DNA from: Gentiana macrophylla
Taxonomy: Eukaryota > Streptophyta > Magnoliopsida > Gentianales > Gentianaceae
Assembly: GCA_026214975.1 (NCBI GenBank)
Contig: CM047814.1
Span: 22,953,058-23,017,057 of the forward strand
Length of the DNA stretch: 64,000 nt
Direction: 5' to 3'
The translations under genes were made by a program, and so were the position numbers. Positions 34,625 to 45,339 of this stretch are shown here, piece by piece; the stretch's first letter is position 1, and the number at the start of each line of letters is the position of its first letter. Under the pieces are notes generated by a model, which was not told where the DNA came from, made no database searches, and was given only the letters and a program-made list of their open reading frames with translations.

Positions 34625-36994
34625 TTATGTTTATAGGGGGAAGAGGCCACAAGGACCAAAAAAAAATAATAAATGGGTCTGGAAGAACAAAAGTAACATT
34701 TTCATGATTATAAAGGATAAAAATCACAATTGTTACTTTAAAATTGTTACTTCACGTGTTAATGTTCTTTGTGTTTAATAATTATTCTTACTTATTTTTT
34801 TACTCTATTCCACATTTGTTACTTCATATTTGTTATTTCATAATTATTCTTTTGTCCTTATTAAATTACAGTTTCCTTCAATCCCGATTTTTTGATAATT
34901 TTGTCCTTCTGGACAAAAATCTAATGTTTATATTGAATAAGTTTTAATCAGGATAAATCAATCTTTCCCAAATTTTCGTCTTATTTTTTTAATGTAAGCC
35001 AATAAACAACCGTCCATATATCATATATGTGGCAACAATAATCATCCAGGACAACAAAATCACCGAACCGTCAAAGCGGAACAAACAATTCGGTATCAAC
35101 ATAGCCCGGATGATAACACCTGATAGGAAAAAATGGAGAAGAAATTGTAAAAAATAAAATGGATTGAAAAATGGTGAAAATGACAAAAGACATCTAAAAC
35201 GATAAAATTACCGTTGTCATATTTAACGATTTCAATTCCACTATAAAATAAATCCATTAAAAATAATCCATTAATTTTTTTTAATATAAAACAACTTCAT
35301 TAAATCAAAAACAAAAGCAAAAAACATAAAAAATGCATAATCATCCAGTAGAATGACAAACTTTTTTGCCGTTATACTCAATCACTGAAATAAATGTCAA
35401 TTCAAAAATGAATTTTATCCTTTTTAACATTTATTCATTATTTTATTATTATTATTATTTTTTATAGCGCTGTAAGATCATTCTGCTATAGAACTTTTTT
35501 TTCTAAATTTTTTTTGGGCTCCCTCAATATCCGACGCATATGCCAAGCAAGTGGGTCGTAGGCATATTTTTGCAAAGGATACTATACGGCGCATACTAAT
35601 CAGATAGATTACTTTTTAGGCATATAATGTCAAGTTTCCCTTTTCAAAATTGGGTATCAAAATTAGGAACATGTTGCAGCTACTGTAAGTTTGCAGAAGG
35701 TTGCATGTCAAACAGAAATTGCTAAAAGCAACTTAAGAAACTAATGCAAATAAGTACAGTTTTGAAATGATAAAAGTAATGGCACATGACCAAGATATAA
35801 TTTTTCCGGGTATTTGTTTAAATAGGATAGTCAAAGGGGTCATCTTTTTAAATAGGATGTCTTCATGTGGCTTTGTTTAAATAGGTTGCATAGTACACCA
35901 AATAATGTTTTAGCAGCCTCTCGTGTATGTTTATATCATATATGAAGGAGAAGATGAATTGGGGAAGATGCATTGAAGGAGAAGATGGGTGGTGAAGTTG
36001 AATTGAAAGAAAAGATGGGTTGGGGAAGATGAATTGAAGGAGAAAGGTGGGTTGATTTGGTTGATTTCGATCTACTTGGCATAAAAATGGGCCAGGTGGC
36101 CATGTCAACGTTAGTTGACTGCCACATCAGCAACTTATGCCGGAAAATGAGTTCAGTCAGCTATTTCCAGTTGGACATGACTATTTTTGCAACCATTTTA
36201 AAAGTTACCAGACTAAAATCCTCACCGGAGTAAAACTAAGACGAAAATCGAAAAATGACAAAATTACCGGACGATTTTTGCAATTTTCCCTGTTTGATGA
36301 GTAGTTGGCGGTGGGCATAATAATATTGCAACAGCTTTTTATTGACATTTCAAGTCATCGCAACAAATTACTACTACGAAGCTAGATCACTACTGGTACT
36401 ATACGACGTTGTATTTGGAATCGAACATGATTTAGAAACCGAAGAAATTAGCTCGACACCCGTGAGAAGAAACCGACTGTGATTTCGTGTATTGACATTG
36501 GCTTCGTGAATGGAAGTGTTGCATTGAATGCAGAAAAGGGCTCTATCGATCTTCGCGGCAAAACACCATAGCCTTTCTCTCCTGTTATACATCAAGTGCA
36601 ATATATATAGTTATATACTTCATACACATGTTTATTTCGTCAAAACATACACATATATATACACACACGAACAAGCAACATTACAGCCACAACCACTGAA
36701 ACAAGGTAGGTAGGTAATGTTATTGTTACCTGGCAAATATCACAGAGTAAGGGCGGCGTCTTTGAACGAGGTAGGTAGAAGAGGAAAACGAATGTGTTTG
36801 GTAACGAGCTTGTTAGCAAGATGAACAACATTATCACAAGCTTTGCAAAGGGCAGCTTCATCTGAGGCACATAATACCGTCGCCTCTTCTTTCTCACAAA
36901 CGTCACACTTTATCTTCATTATTATTCTCGATCTCTTCTTGCAACTCAATTGATCTCCTTATCGCCCCGATGGTACTCTGAACATAGTTGCCCC

Positions 36995-37002
36995 TATTTA
37001 TA
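36995..37002 (-). promoter_or_regulatory. TATA box of BBX-A
   Basis: TATAAATA on the minus strand, 76 bp before the ATG at 36919, in the same context as the BBX-B box. Confidence 0.6.
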
Positions 37003-37582
37003 GGAAGCGGACTAATGACGATTACGCTAATGGCGACAAGACATAATTAACAATTAATCATGATTACAATATAGCTACGTCGAATAGCTATCTTGGCGGC
37101 TTCACTTGGTGTGGGTCCAACTTCTGGCCCCGTACTGAGCAAGTCTTGCCCTTGTCATGTTTAAGTCCTGATTGCCCTGTAGTGTGGGCATAGTCCGATC
37201 TGACGGACTGCGGATAGGAGGCAGCGAGTTCGGCCCCAATCCTTAACGTTGAGTAGAGTCTGACGGGTTAGGTCGCTTCTCGGCCCGCTTCGGCTTATGT
37301 ATATGTGGGTAGGAGGCTCCAAAGACCTTTCTGTGCTTTTTGCTTTCCCGTTCGGGTTAACCGTGGATCCATAAGATCGCTGGCGGGTTTGGTATATCAA
37401 TTACGTTATAAACGGTTTGATTTTTATTCGATTTTTAAATTTGGTTAAAAAATTGTTCGGACAATGGTCGGGTTATATGCAATTTTTCATAAACGTTAAT
37501 AATATCTATTATATATAATAGTTAACTATAATATCTATTATTGGGTTGCAAACTCAATAGTTATCTATGCGTACATTATTTT
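37003..37582. other. Duplicated 5' flank of BBX-A
   Basis: It matches 60879-61590 with small differences, but lacks a block (about 61318-61480) rich in GGTTCGGTT wording in the other copy. No gene seen. Confidence 0.5.
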
Positions 37583-37789
37583 TTTTTCTTAAATCCCCCG
37601 GTATCCGAAACTCACTGGTTCGATTAATCCGGAGTTCCGCCCGGGTCGTGCCTGAAAAGTTTGACTCTTACTTAGGGGTAAGGCCTGACCAAGAGCTTTC
37701 TCAACATATCGCCTCAGAAGAGAATAAAACCGGTGACTTTCCTAGGCATTCTCAAGTTACTTACCACTTGAGGCAAGCTACTTGGTTTA
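37583..37789 (-). mobile_element. tRNA-derived SINE, copy A
   Basis: On the minus strand the head reads TTGCCTCAAGTGGTAAG (A-box region) and about 50 bp on ACCGGTTTTATTCTC, a mutated B-box (the 61.6-kb copy reads ACCGGTTCGATTCTC). The tail is A-rich. Flanks TGCGTACATTATTTT and TGTGTACACTATTTT form a target duplication with two mismatches. Being present in both modules, it predates their duplication. Confidence 0.7.
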
Positions 37790-37847
37790 TGTGTACACTA
37801 TTTTGATAAATCAACATTGTTTTTAGTATCCATATATATTATTTAAT

Positions 37848-38000
37848 TATTTAGGGGCCGGAGGCCAGAAGGACAAGATAAGATACAAAATGGTTGAGAA
37901 GAACAAAATGTAGTAACACATGTACAAAAATGTAGTAAGACATGTAGTAACTGTCATTCTCAACATTTTAGATTAAAATTGTCCTTCACAACCTTTAACC
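37848..38000. mobile_element. Short insertion with a 9-bp target duplication
   Basis: TTATTTAAT stands on both sides (37839-37847 and 38001-38009), and the partner module at about 61850 has a single copy with nothing between. The insert is 153 bp, starts TATTTAGGGGCCGGAGG, and has only weak internal inverted wording. A 9-bp duplication points to a Mutator-type MITE. A related phrase occurs near 34635. Confidence 0.6.
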
Positions 38001-38637
38001 TTATTTAATATTGTATTTTAATTTTAATTAATATTAAATATTAGGGGGGGAAAGAGCGAAGGTAGGAAACACTTTTTGAAGGAAACACCGAAGGTAGAAA
38101 ACACTTTTTGGGGAAAACACCTTATCGCACTTTTATTACGAGAGTATAAATATAGATATAGACTAGATGCTTAATCACCTAAGTGTGTATCAAGGATAAG
38201 CAAATAAATCCCTACACTACTACACATACAAGATTTCAAATAGTTTAGACTCTCAAGTTCAAGTACAATGATAATCAAATGCCGAAAGATAAATTACACG
38301 GAGATCAACACAATTCAGACTTATTGTTTTTAGAGCAGCCAATGAAAAATCTAAAAAGCAAAGCCACACTAATCAAATTAAACATTTTGGACTAGAATTT
38401 TACAACTCTTTAAATTACAATACAACTAAACAATTACACTTTAACAAACTATTAACCAACAATACTTGGAATCAATGACCCTACTAAAGCAATTTCTGCT
38501 ATCCAAACTTGACAGAATCACCTAAACCAACCAAAGACCACACAAAGTCGCAATCAGGTATCTCAAATCGATTGCTCTTAAAGGCCAATAGACACTACTA
38601 GACTTGCATACAAACCTAACTCAAAGTAAACATAAAG

Positions 38638-38813
38638 GGATAATGATAGGTGTACCTTTAAAAGTTTACATAGAGTTTACACCCTCGTTCATCTCGCCAT
38701 TCAAATTTTATTTTCAAAGAAAATTAAAAAAAAACATGGAAACACTCACAACCACGAGATGATGTTGGGTGTAAACTTTATGTAGACTTTTGGAGGTACA
38801 CCTATCAGTATCC
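38638..38813. mobile_element. MITE with about 50-bp inverted ends (PLC3 copy)
   Basis: Begins GGATAATGATAGGTGTACC and ends with nearly the inverse, GGTACACCTATCAGTATCC. The same element stands at this place before all four PLC genes, so it was part of the unit before duplication. Confidence 0.7.
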
Positions 38814-38858
38814 AACTAAAAGATACTAAGAAACTTCAACAATAACGCAACTATGCAC

Positions 38859-40471
38859 TGTAACGCCCCGCTCCCGGATACCGAGCCCTTATCCGGAAGA
38901 GAAACGTTCGGCGCATATAGCATTAAATAAATCTAATATTATACGGAAGCCTCTACGTCGTCGTGTCAAATAAAAGCAAACGGAAGCTAAAAAGACTCGG
39001 GTAAAAACAGAAATGCTACTATGAATAGAAATTAAGCATACTAAAGATGGATAGTTAAATTACAACGACGAAAAACCCAAAGACTTACACAATACGAGGT
39101 CTTAAAAGTACCAACCAAACTTACAAAGATCTTAGAAGTCGAAGTACAACAAGCCTAAGAAAAAGAATACAACTAGTCTAGTAAAACCTTTACAAGGAAA
39201 TAAACTAAAAGCTTCGTCAAGGCATCAATGTCCTCAAAAGTCGTTATCTACGCTTGGTCAACCTGTTCGTCTTCTCACCCCACAATGCATACAAAAAAAT
39301 GCAAATGAGGTAAGTACAAAGTACATAGAAAAAGTGAGAAGTTAATGAATAACTAAGTTCTACAATGAAAAGGTTCCTATTATTAATTATTAAGTTATCT
39401 TTATAAGACCGACTCAAGCTAGGGTTCACTTCATGCCTATCAACATGTCATGACTATACGTTTCTAGCTTAACTTATCTTGGTTACATCATTACTCAAGG
39501 ACACTGTGCATGACGAAAATTCCACCACGAGATATACTTGCCAACTACGGTGATTAGCATCGATAGTCCCGGGATCTCCCCGGTATGCATATATGTTCGA
39601 TGAATTTCCTCCACTACCTTTCATCCTTTTGAGCCAGTAGCGTTGTTCACCTTTTATGAACGTATCACATCGCCGATATGAAATAGTGCTTAACCTAGAA
39701 TAAGTGACGTTTTATCTTTTACTACACGTATGTAATTATTATCTGTTGTTAACTAGCCACCTAAGTGTTTTCAAGTAAGCTCCCTCACATACACTACTCT
39801 CTTTCCTAGACCACTAGACACGGACAAGGCCTAGCACATACACAGACATTGATGAACTCTAGTTTATCAAAGCACAAGCACTTTCATGCCTTTCCGACGG
39901 TCCCAGACTTCAACTCCCTTTAAGAGTACATCCGGTGCCGGAACCAAACGCATCAGAAACTCAATCGAGACTTGTTTACGTTTAATTAATGTTATTGAAT
40001 AAAAGAAATAGAAATTTAAAACTCAACACAAATATACCAAAACATATCACATCTCATTAATTACAACTTAGCATGCATTCTATCACCAAACAACACCAAA
40101 ACTCAACCTGTCATTATAAAACTATTATTACTCATTAGGAATAGCCTCTTACCTTAATTTTCAGCAAAACCGATCCAAAACCTTCAAGAAAAATGCTGAA
40201 CTTCTAAGCCTTCAACTTGTAACTTGAATTTAATGCTGTGAATCTATTTTTAGAACGATCTACGCTCCAAGACGATCGTTTTGACTACTCGTGGGGAATA
40301 AGGATGTTTTATTTTCCAAAGTTGTGTCTCGTCGTGGTGACCACTTTTCTCTCTTGCGGCATCTTGAAACGATGAACAGATTGAGTCGTATAAAATTATA
40401 GGATAAATAATAATTAGGTCGTATTGGGTCCCAATTACTATTTTACCCTTTCTGAAAAATCGGATGTTACG
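38859..40471. mobile_element. Solo LTR with TGTAACGCCCC end (1.6 kb)
   Basis: Begins TGTAACGCCCCGCTCCC and ends CGGATGTTACG. The flanks TGCAC (38854-38858) and TTCAC (40472-40476) form a 5-bp duplication with one mismatch; the empty site reads ATGCACATAGCAC in PLC4's flank. It is the same family as 29129-31539. It lies about 625 bp upstream of the PLC3 start codon, leaving the proximal promoter untouched. Confidence 0.75.
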
Positions 40472-41006
40472 TTCACACAGCACATAAGGACTAACAAAGA
40501 TTCACAATCGCACCTTTACTAGCAAAATTAGAACACAAAATGTTGAAAAGTGAAACAAAAATTTCCTAAATAAACACACACGCACAAATCAATGATCAAT
40601 GTTATGGGCATTAATTTTAAACCAAGGAGCCTTGGCTTTCATGGATAACAAATCTTCATCAGTGTACATGAACATAAATTTTAGAATGGTTCAGAACCAA
40701 ATCTACTGGGTAAGCGTGTCAAACCAATAAGAGTGGAAAAAAATCTATGGTGGACCCCTATGTATAAAAGGAAACCGACATGACACGGTGGTCCATTTTC
40801 TCGGTCCAGGACCGCCATAAAATCGTTGGTACATGAATAGCAATTCACAAGTGTACGTAGTTTAATGAAACAAATCTTACATGGTGTAATTGGCATATGA
40901 AAGGAAATTTTTTTCCCGAAAATATTATGAATCTGCAAAACGTGTAGTATTATCTCATTGGAAAGAAAAATAATGTGCAGTAAATACAGGGCTATCCCAA
41001 AAACCC

Positions 41007-41013
41007 TATAAAA
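41007..41013 (+). promoter_or_regulatory. TATA box of PLC3
   Basis: TATAAAA in CCCTATAAAAGAC, 84 bp before the ATG. One base of the flanking context differs from the other copies. Confidence 0.75.
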
Positions 41014-41096
41014 GACAACATCGTCATGGTGAAAATTCACATATTCTCTCATTCTAAGTTCTGATATCCTGGAATTGAAAAATATATATATTCAAT

Positions 41097-41556
41097 ATGG
41101 CTAAAGTTGTATTTTTTATGACACTTTTTCTTTATGGGTTTCTAACTTCTAACATTGTAAGAGCAACGACCTTTAACGTTGGAGATGACAAAGGCTGGAA
41201 TTTCGGTGTTAATTCGTGGCCAACGGGCAAAACTTTCAAGGCAGGAGATGTGCTTGGTATGTTTAAATAATTTTTTGATTTTTCTCACTGCAGACAAGAT
41301 TGTATGTATCATTATACTCTTGTAAACGTACTATTAATCATTGTTTTGTGTATTCTTGGCAGTGTTTAAATATCCTCCAACCGTCCACAATGTGATCAAA
41401 GTGAGTGAAGCGGACTATAACTCATGTAATCCCCAAGGCACTCGGTTTAGCTCGGGAAATGATCAAGTAACATTGGAAGCAGGCACCAATTTCTTTATAT
41501 GTGGAATCGGCATGCATTGCAAAAACAATCTCAAGATTTCCGTCACAGCAAATTAA
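41097..41556 (+). CDS. PLC3: plantacyanin-like blue copper protein (two exons)
   Basis: Exons are 41097-41256 and 41363-41556, with a 106-bp intron at the conserved position. The product has 117 residues with a signal peptide to about Ala23 and one phytocyanin domain. Ligand positions are His62, Cys100 and His105, with Leu110 at the axial place, and Cys75/Cys106 are kept. Distinctive residues are Gln78 and Gln88. It closes the first BBX + PLC module: BBX-A lies about 4.2 kb upstream on the other strand, so the two genes are divergent, and a solo LTR has entered the space between them. Confidence 0.93.
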
Positions 41557-41943
41557 TCGAAATAAATCAAAAATGGTGTCGACACTTGCTTTGAAAGCGT
41601 CCTGGACCATTTTAAAATGTATTCATTAATTAAGCTTCGCTTCGTTGTGTTTCTTTTTTGCATCAGAAATGAAACTTGGATTTATTATCGGTTGAATTGA
41701 AGTGAGTTCTTATTTGGTATATTCCTTTATATATATTGGCTTCATCTTGATCGGGGGACTTTAATTTTAAATTGTTTTGACCTCTCGGTAAGGATTTAGT
41801 CAAAACGTTCCTTCCACTTATGCAACAATCATGGAGCCAATCTCCTCTAAATGCATCGTGGAGTGGTTTTCCCTCGTTCAACCCATTTTTCCTTGCTCCA
41901 TGATCTTGCAGTGTCAGACACATATCGGTGGCCTAATTAACGC

Positions 41944-42025
<82 letters not shown>

Positions 42026-42222
42026 TGCTCCAAAGGGATTACGTTCCCTAGCTAACACCAATAAGTATAAGAGAACTATGACGGTTTGGTCCCCAAAAGT
42101 ATGTAGGCAACCCCAACGGCCCATCTGCATCCAAAAAATACCCTATGAGGGTTCCAATCATCTGCCGCTACAAAAAATGAAGATGTTATCAGCCACCATC
42201 AAAGTATATTTTTACTTGCTCT
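41557..42222 (+). other. Shared 3' flank of PLC3
   Basis: Homologous to the flanks after PLC1 and PLC2, with the long (TA)n tract at 41948-42023. The sequence TTTTTGCATCAGAAATGAAAC lacks the AATAAA of PLC1 (AATGAA instead), so the poly(A) signal may be weaker or elsewhere. Confidence 0.55.
41948..42023. repeat. (TA)n microsatellite
   Basis: About 38 uninterrupted TA units, an expansion of the tract found after PLC2. Confidence 0.95.
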
Positions 42223-42231
42223 TTTAATTTA

Positions 42232-44072
42232 GGGGAAATTGTTCATATAGTATATATATTTTCCAAAGTTTTTCTTCTATACTGATACTCCACAAATGGA
42301 GTCAGCCAAAAAATAATCTGCAAAAGATTATTAATTGAAAAGACAAAAATATCCTTCATGAATCTATTCTGATTTTGAAAATTCAAACACGTAAATTTCA
42401 GGGAAAAGGAGGGAATAATTGCATACACCGTTGTTATTGGGACCGTGTCAGCCACACAAGCAAAACCAGTAATATTATATGGTTTTGTGTGGCCAGAAAT
42501 GCGCTACGTGACCTTACATGAGTGGCTTACACCCAGGACTATAAATTGGCTCTGACTCCGCAAAACCATAGTAGAATAGAAGTTGAGAACCCAAAAATTT
42601 TCCCTCTCTACTTTCTCTCACTTAAAAATATGCCTATAAACCCAAATAATTTCCTGAAGGTAAATTATTATTTTAAACTGGGTTAATCCAAATAAATAAA
42701 ATATTAAATTTTATATCTCCCGCCAACCTCTTTTTTAAATTAATAATTAAATCTAAAATTTTCATTAAAAGTGAAATCCTTCTACAATTAATTCAGATAC
42801 CATGGAACTATTTGAAAATATTCATTCATTAAATTAGAGTGTGGGTCTATGAATCCGGTACACGTTTATGAGAACGAGATAAAATGAAAACTTATTAGAA
42901 TGGAGAGTGAAATCTATGAATAACTCCCTTCAAACCCTGAAATTGTCTGTCATATCTTCCTTAACCTTAATTGCCTTAAAACATTAATCCCTGAAATATG
43001 ATCAACTGGGTTTATGACAACATTCTTAAAACATTAAACCCTGAAAAATGATCAGCTGGGTTTATGACAACATTTCCCATTAATGTTAATTTAACAAATG
43101 TTAACATCATGAACTAGCTAAGGCTTGAATATGAACGTAACTCGATTGTTCTGCTGCATACATGAATTTATTAAATGTCTTGCTGTTGAACAAAAAAGAG
43201 GTTTGAATAACAACAACAATGTCGAAAACGCAGGAAAAACTAAAACCGAGAAATTTGGTTTGCTTGATATGAACGTAGAATTGTGTAAACACTTTCCTAC
43301 AAAATTTATTTGCCCCTTACTGAATGCCTAGGGTGTCACAAATACTTTTGTGAGATAAGACTATGTTTTCCCTTCAAATTTAGGCACAAAAGATGAAGAA
43401 TACTCAGATGTATTTTCTCTCAAAGATGAAGGTGCTCTTTTTATATATCTTAAAGCACTCAAAAATGATCATATATATTGGTGGAAAACCGACCTCTTAT
43501 GTATGCAACCCTTGGAAATAAGTTACATATATAAATCAGTTGAAAAGGATGAAAAGACACACCGTTTCAGAATTTCAGGCCACAGGCGGGCGCCTGTGAA
43601 ACCAAAAAATCGACCAAACTTTCTGCACAAATTTTTCCCACAGGCGGGCGCCTATGGTGACAGGCGGCCGCCTGTCACCTGTTTCTCCGAATTCTAAATT
43701 TTGGTCCTTTAAGTGAATTTTCAGTCCTTTAAGTGATTTTCCCGAAGTATACTTGATCATTTTAAATCCGTAAACTCGTAAATACTTATATGAGCGTACA
43801 CTATGTACCTCCAAACTCATATTATAGCATTCCGAGTTCACCCATCTTTGTACCAAACCCTGATTACATAAATGAACATGGTAACACTTAAATTACCAAC
43901 ATTGCCTTAACAAAATGGCTTGTTTTTGTTTTTACGATATATGGGGCTATTTAGGGAATATTAATTTATTTTGGATAAGGTTGTGTTCACGATACTATAT
44001 ACACAAGAACTCTGGTAGAAAAACTATTTAAACAAAAATCTTTTCAGAAAGTAGTAAATAAATAATTGCACC
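42232..44072. mobile_element. Mutator-like insertion (1.84 kb) with promoter and first-exon-like content
   Basis: A perfect 9-bp duplication TTTAATTTA lies at 42223-42231 and 44073-44081; the related sequence at about 28570 lacks the insert. The ends are weak inverted repeats (GGGGAAATTGTT against GGTGCAATTATT). Inside are a TATA box near 42541, an ATG at 42630 opening a ten-codon exon (MPINPNNFLK) that ends in AAG and GTAAAT, a 50-bp tandem duplication (42975-43073), and a cluster of GC-rich palindromes (43578-43675). This looks like a Pack-MULE holding the 5' end of an unidentified gene, but the homologue is unknown. Confidence 0.5.
43578..43675. repeat. Cluster of three GC-rich palindromes
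   Basis: CCACAGGCGGGCGCCTGTG, CACAGGCGGGCGCCTATGG and GACAGGCGGCCGCCTGTC lie within 98 bp in otherwise AT-rich DNA. Confidence 0.75.
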
Positions 44073-44257
44073 TTTAATTTATAGTCTTGTCTTTAAGGAC
44101 TAAATAAACAGAATAATCATTGTCCAATCTCTTTATTTTTAACACATTCGGTAAGGATGCATTAGTCCTCCTCAATCTTGAAGTATATATATCGGTAGAC
44201 TTATGAATAAATAAATAAAAACAAACATTGAATGAACGCGGATGGATAATTTTTATA

Positions 44258-45248
44258 CTACCTCCGTCTCATAAAAAGTGTCCACATTTTGCTTGGCACA
44301 TAGATTAAGAAATCAATTAATGTGTAGTAATTTAAGTGCTAATGGACATACAGTAAAACCTCTATAAATTAATACTCTTTAAATTAATAACCTCTCTAAA
44401 ATAATATTTTTCTCCGGTCCCGATTTGGGCCAGTTCAAAAATTGATTAATTTCGATAAGATAATAAGATAATAATTTTTAGAAAATCCATGTATAGATAT
44501 ACAGTCCCAATAATATCATAAATTAATAATTCTCCATAATCACAAAAATATATATGTTACAATTTTGTAAAATATGATTATTGTTGTCTGCTTTTTATTA
44601 AAGTTTAAATCAGCAGTTTCATTTCTAATCTTCCTTATTGCATCCAAAAGTTCGGTGTGGTGCTTTGAAATTTGCATCAAAAAGTTGTTAAGTCACTTTG
44701 ATGCGTTGAGTGGTATGGTTGTTTCTTTTTTTTAATCTTGTTTATATACACTAGTGATACGTCTTATCACTATTATACACTGAATATTTTGTTGTAAAAA
44801 TACAAAGAATCAAATTAATGTATGTACATTGAATTTGTAACTAATATACATTGAATTAAGTATAATACATAAATTAGTACAGTTCATTATATTTAAATTT
44901 ATATAATTAAAATTTAATTTTGTTTGATATCAAAAACTCTCTATAAATTAATAATTATTAATTTATCGATAAATTAATAATTATTAATTTATCGATAAAT
45001 TAATACTTCTAAATTAATAAAATCTTCCGGTCCCAACTATATTAATTTATAGAGGTTTTACTGTATATACCACTATCACAAAATAAATTCTTCTATTGGA
45101 ATGTGAAATGAACATACAAACATTAAATGCAAACATAAGGGTATGTGTGGAAAAAATGCATTAAATGATGTATTGATTTTGTAAATGGACACTTTTTATG
45201 AGACAATTAATTTTCAATAGCTGAACACTTTTTATGGGATAGAGGTAG
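44258..45248. mobile_element. Tc1/mariner-type (Stowaway-like) element, 991 bp
   Basis: It begins CTACCTCCGTCTCATAAAAA and ends TTTTTATGGGATAGAGGTAG, flanked by TA on both sides. The unoccupied site is present in the first module (TTTTATAGTCAATAAG near 28768). Ends of the CTCCCTCCGT type with a TA target define plant mariner and Stowaway elements. Most of its length is another element nested at 44351-45063; outside that only short arms remain. Confidence 0.85.
44351..45063. mobile_element. Emigrant/Lemi-like (pogo-type) element nested in the mariner-type element
   Basis: The ends are inverted: CAGTAAAACCTCTATAAATT at the left and its inverse ending AGAGGTTTTACTG at the right, with TA on both sides. 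As I recall, this wording matches the ends of Arabidopsis Emigrant MITEs and pogo-like Lemi elements. About 44590-44710 on the minus strand has short open wording that could be transposase remnant; no full frame. Confidence 0.75.
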
Positions 45249-45250
45249 TA

Positions 45251-45339
45251 GTCAATAAGAAAATATGACAAATTTGATGGTGTATTTAAATAATAATTCA
45301 ACCCCGGCCAAATTTCAAGGACAAAGACGATTTAAAGAC
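45251..45339 (+). other. Lead-in segment to the first satellite block
   Basis: From about 45285 (AAATAATAATTCAACCCCGG) it repeats at 53868 in front of the second satellite block, and its end (ACAAAGACGATTYAAAGACC) also exists without satellite at 28780. Confidence 0.65.

Larger units (their letters stand above)
33050..35640. mobile_element. Second Mutator-like element (2.59 kb), nested in the first
   Basis: A perfect 9-bp target duplication TTTTCAAAA lies at 33041-33049 and 35641-35649. It begins GGGAAACTTGACATTATA and ends with the inverse. The inverted arms continue for about 600 bp per side (to roughly 33700 and 35000) with indels, so it is foldback-like. A direct repeat around GAATAAGTTTT...CAATAAACAA occurs at 33771 and 34935. 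No transposase frame. The left arm holds a SINE, and the centre a Helitron-type end. Confidence 0.88.
31817..36290. mobile_element. Mutator-like element (4.47 kb) inserted in BBX-A
   Basis: The termini are inverted repeats of about 85-90 bp: the left starts GGAAAATTGCAAAAATAG and the right ends TTTTTGCAATTTTCCC, and they continue to match through the CTCCGGTGAGGATTTTAG block. The flanks TGGTTGATGAG and TGTTTGATGAG form an imperfect 9-11 bp duplication, and BBX-B shows the empty site near 60163-60180. Long inverted ends with a duplication near 9 bp are the Mutator signature. No MURA transposase was seen. It carries a foldback MITE, a PPR gene fragment and a second Mutator-like element. Confidence 0.85.
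31597..36919 (-). pseudogene. BBX-A: double B-box (BBX21/22-like) pseudogene split by a Mutator-like element
   Basis: Exon 1 (36919-36730) encodes the first B-box, starting MKIKCDVCEKEEATVLC; exon 2 (from 36581) the second B-box and the LLTGV motif; exon 3 remnants (31800-31597) the acidic FEDFLDP motif near the C-terminus. Lesions: a 2-bp deletion at the end of exon 1 creates TGA; a 4-bp insertion in exon 2 shifts frame and meets TAG; exon 3 has an in-frame TAG; and a 4.5-kb element (31817-36290) separates exon 3 from the rest. The intact family acts in the nucleus as zinc-binding regulators that work with HY5 in light responses. BBX-B at 59.9-60.8 kb is the less damaged partner and fixes the exon borders. 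Confidence 0.85.
38270..41006 (+). other. Duplicated 5' flank of PLC3, split by a solo LTR
   Basis: Same order as the flanks of PLC1, PLC2 and PLC4: ATCAAATGCCGAAAG near 38276, MITE at 38638-38813, then the conserved proximal region. The proximal part is interrupted by 38859-40471; the uninterrupted wording is ATGCACATAGCACATAAG at 62700. Confidence 0.7.

Noticed and set aside
41422..41610. Minus-strand ORF antisense to PLC3 exon 2 (also 63645-63833)
   Set aside because: Shadow of the conserved coding exon on the other strand.
42630..43331. A complete gene inside the 42.2-44.1 kb insertion
   Set aside because: A promoter and a first exon are plausible, but no second exon in a compatible phase could be supported, so only a fragment is proposed.
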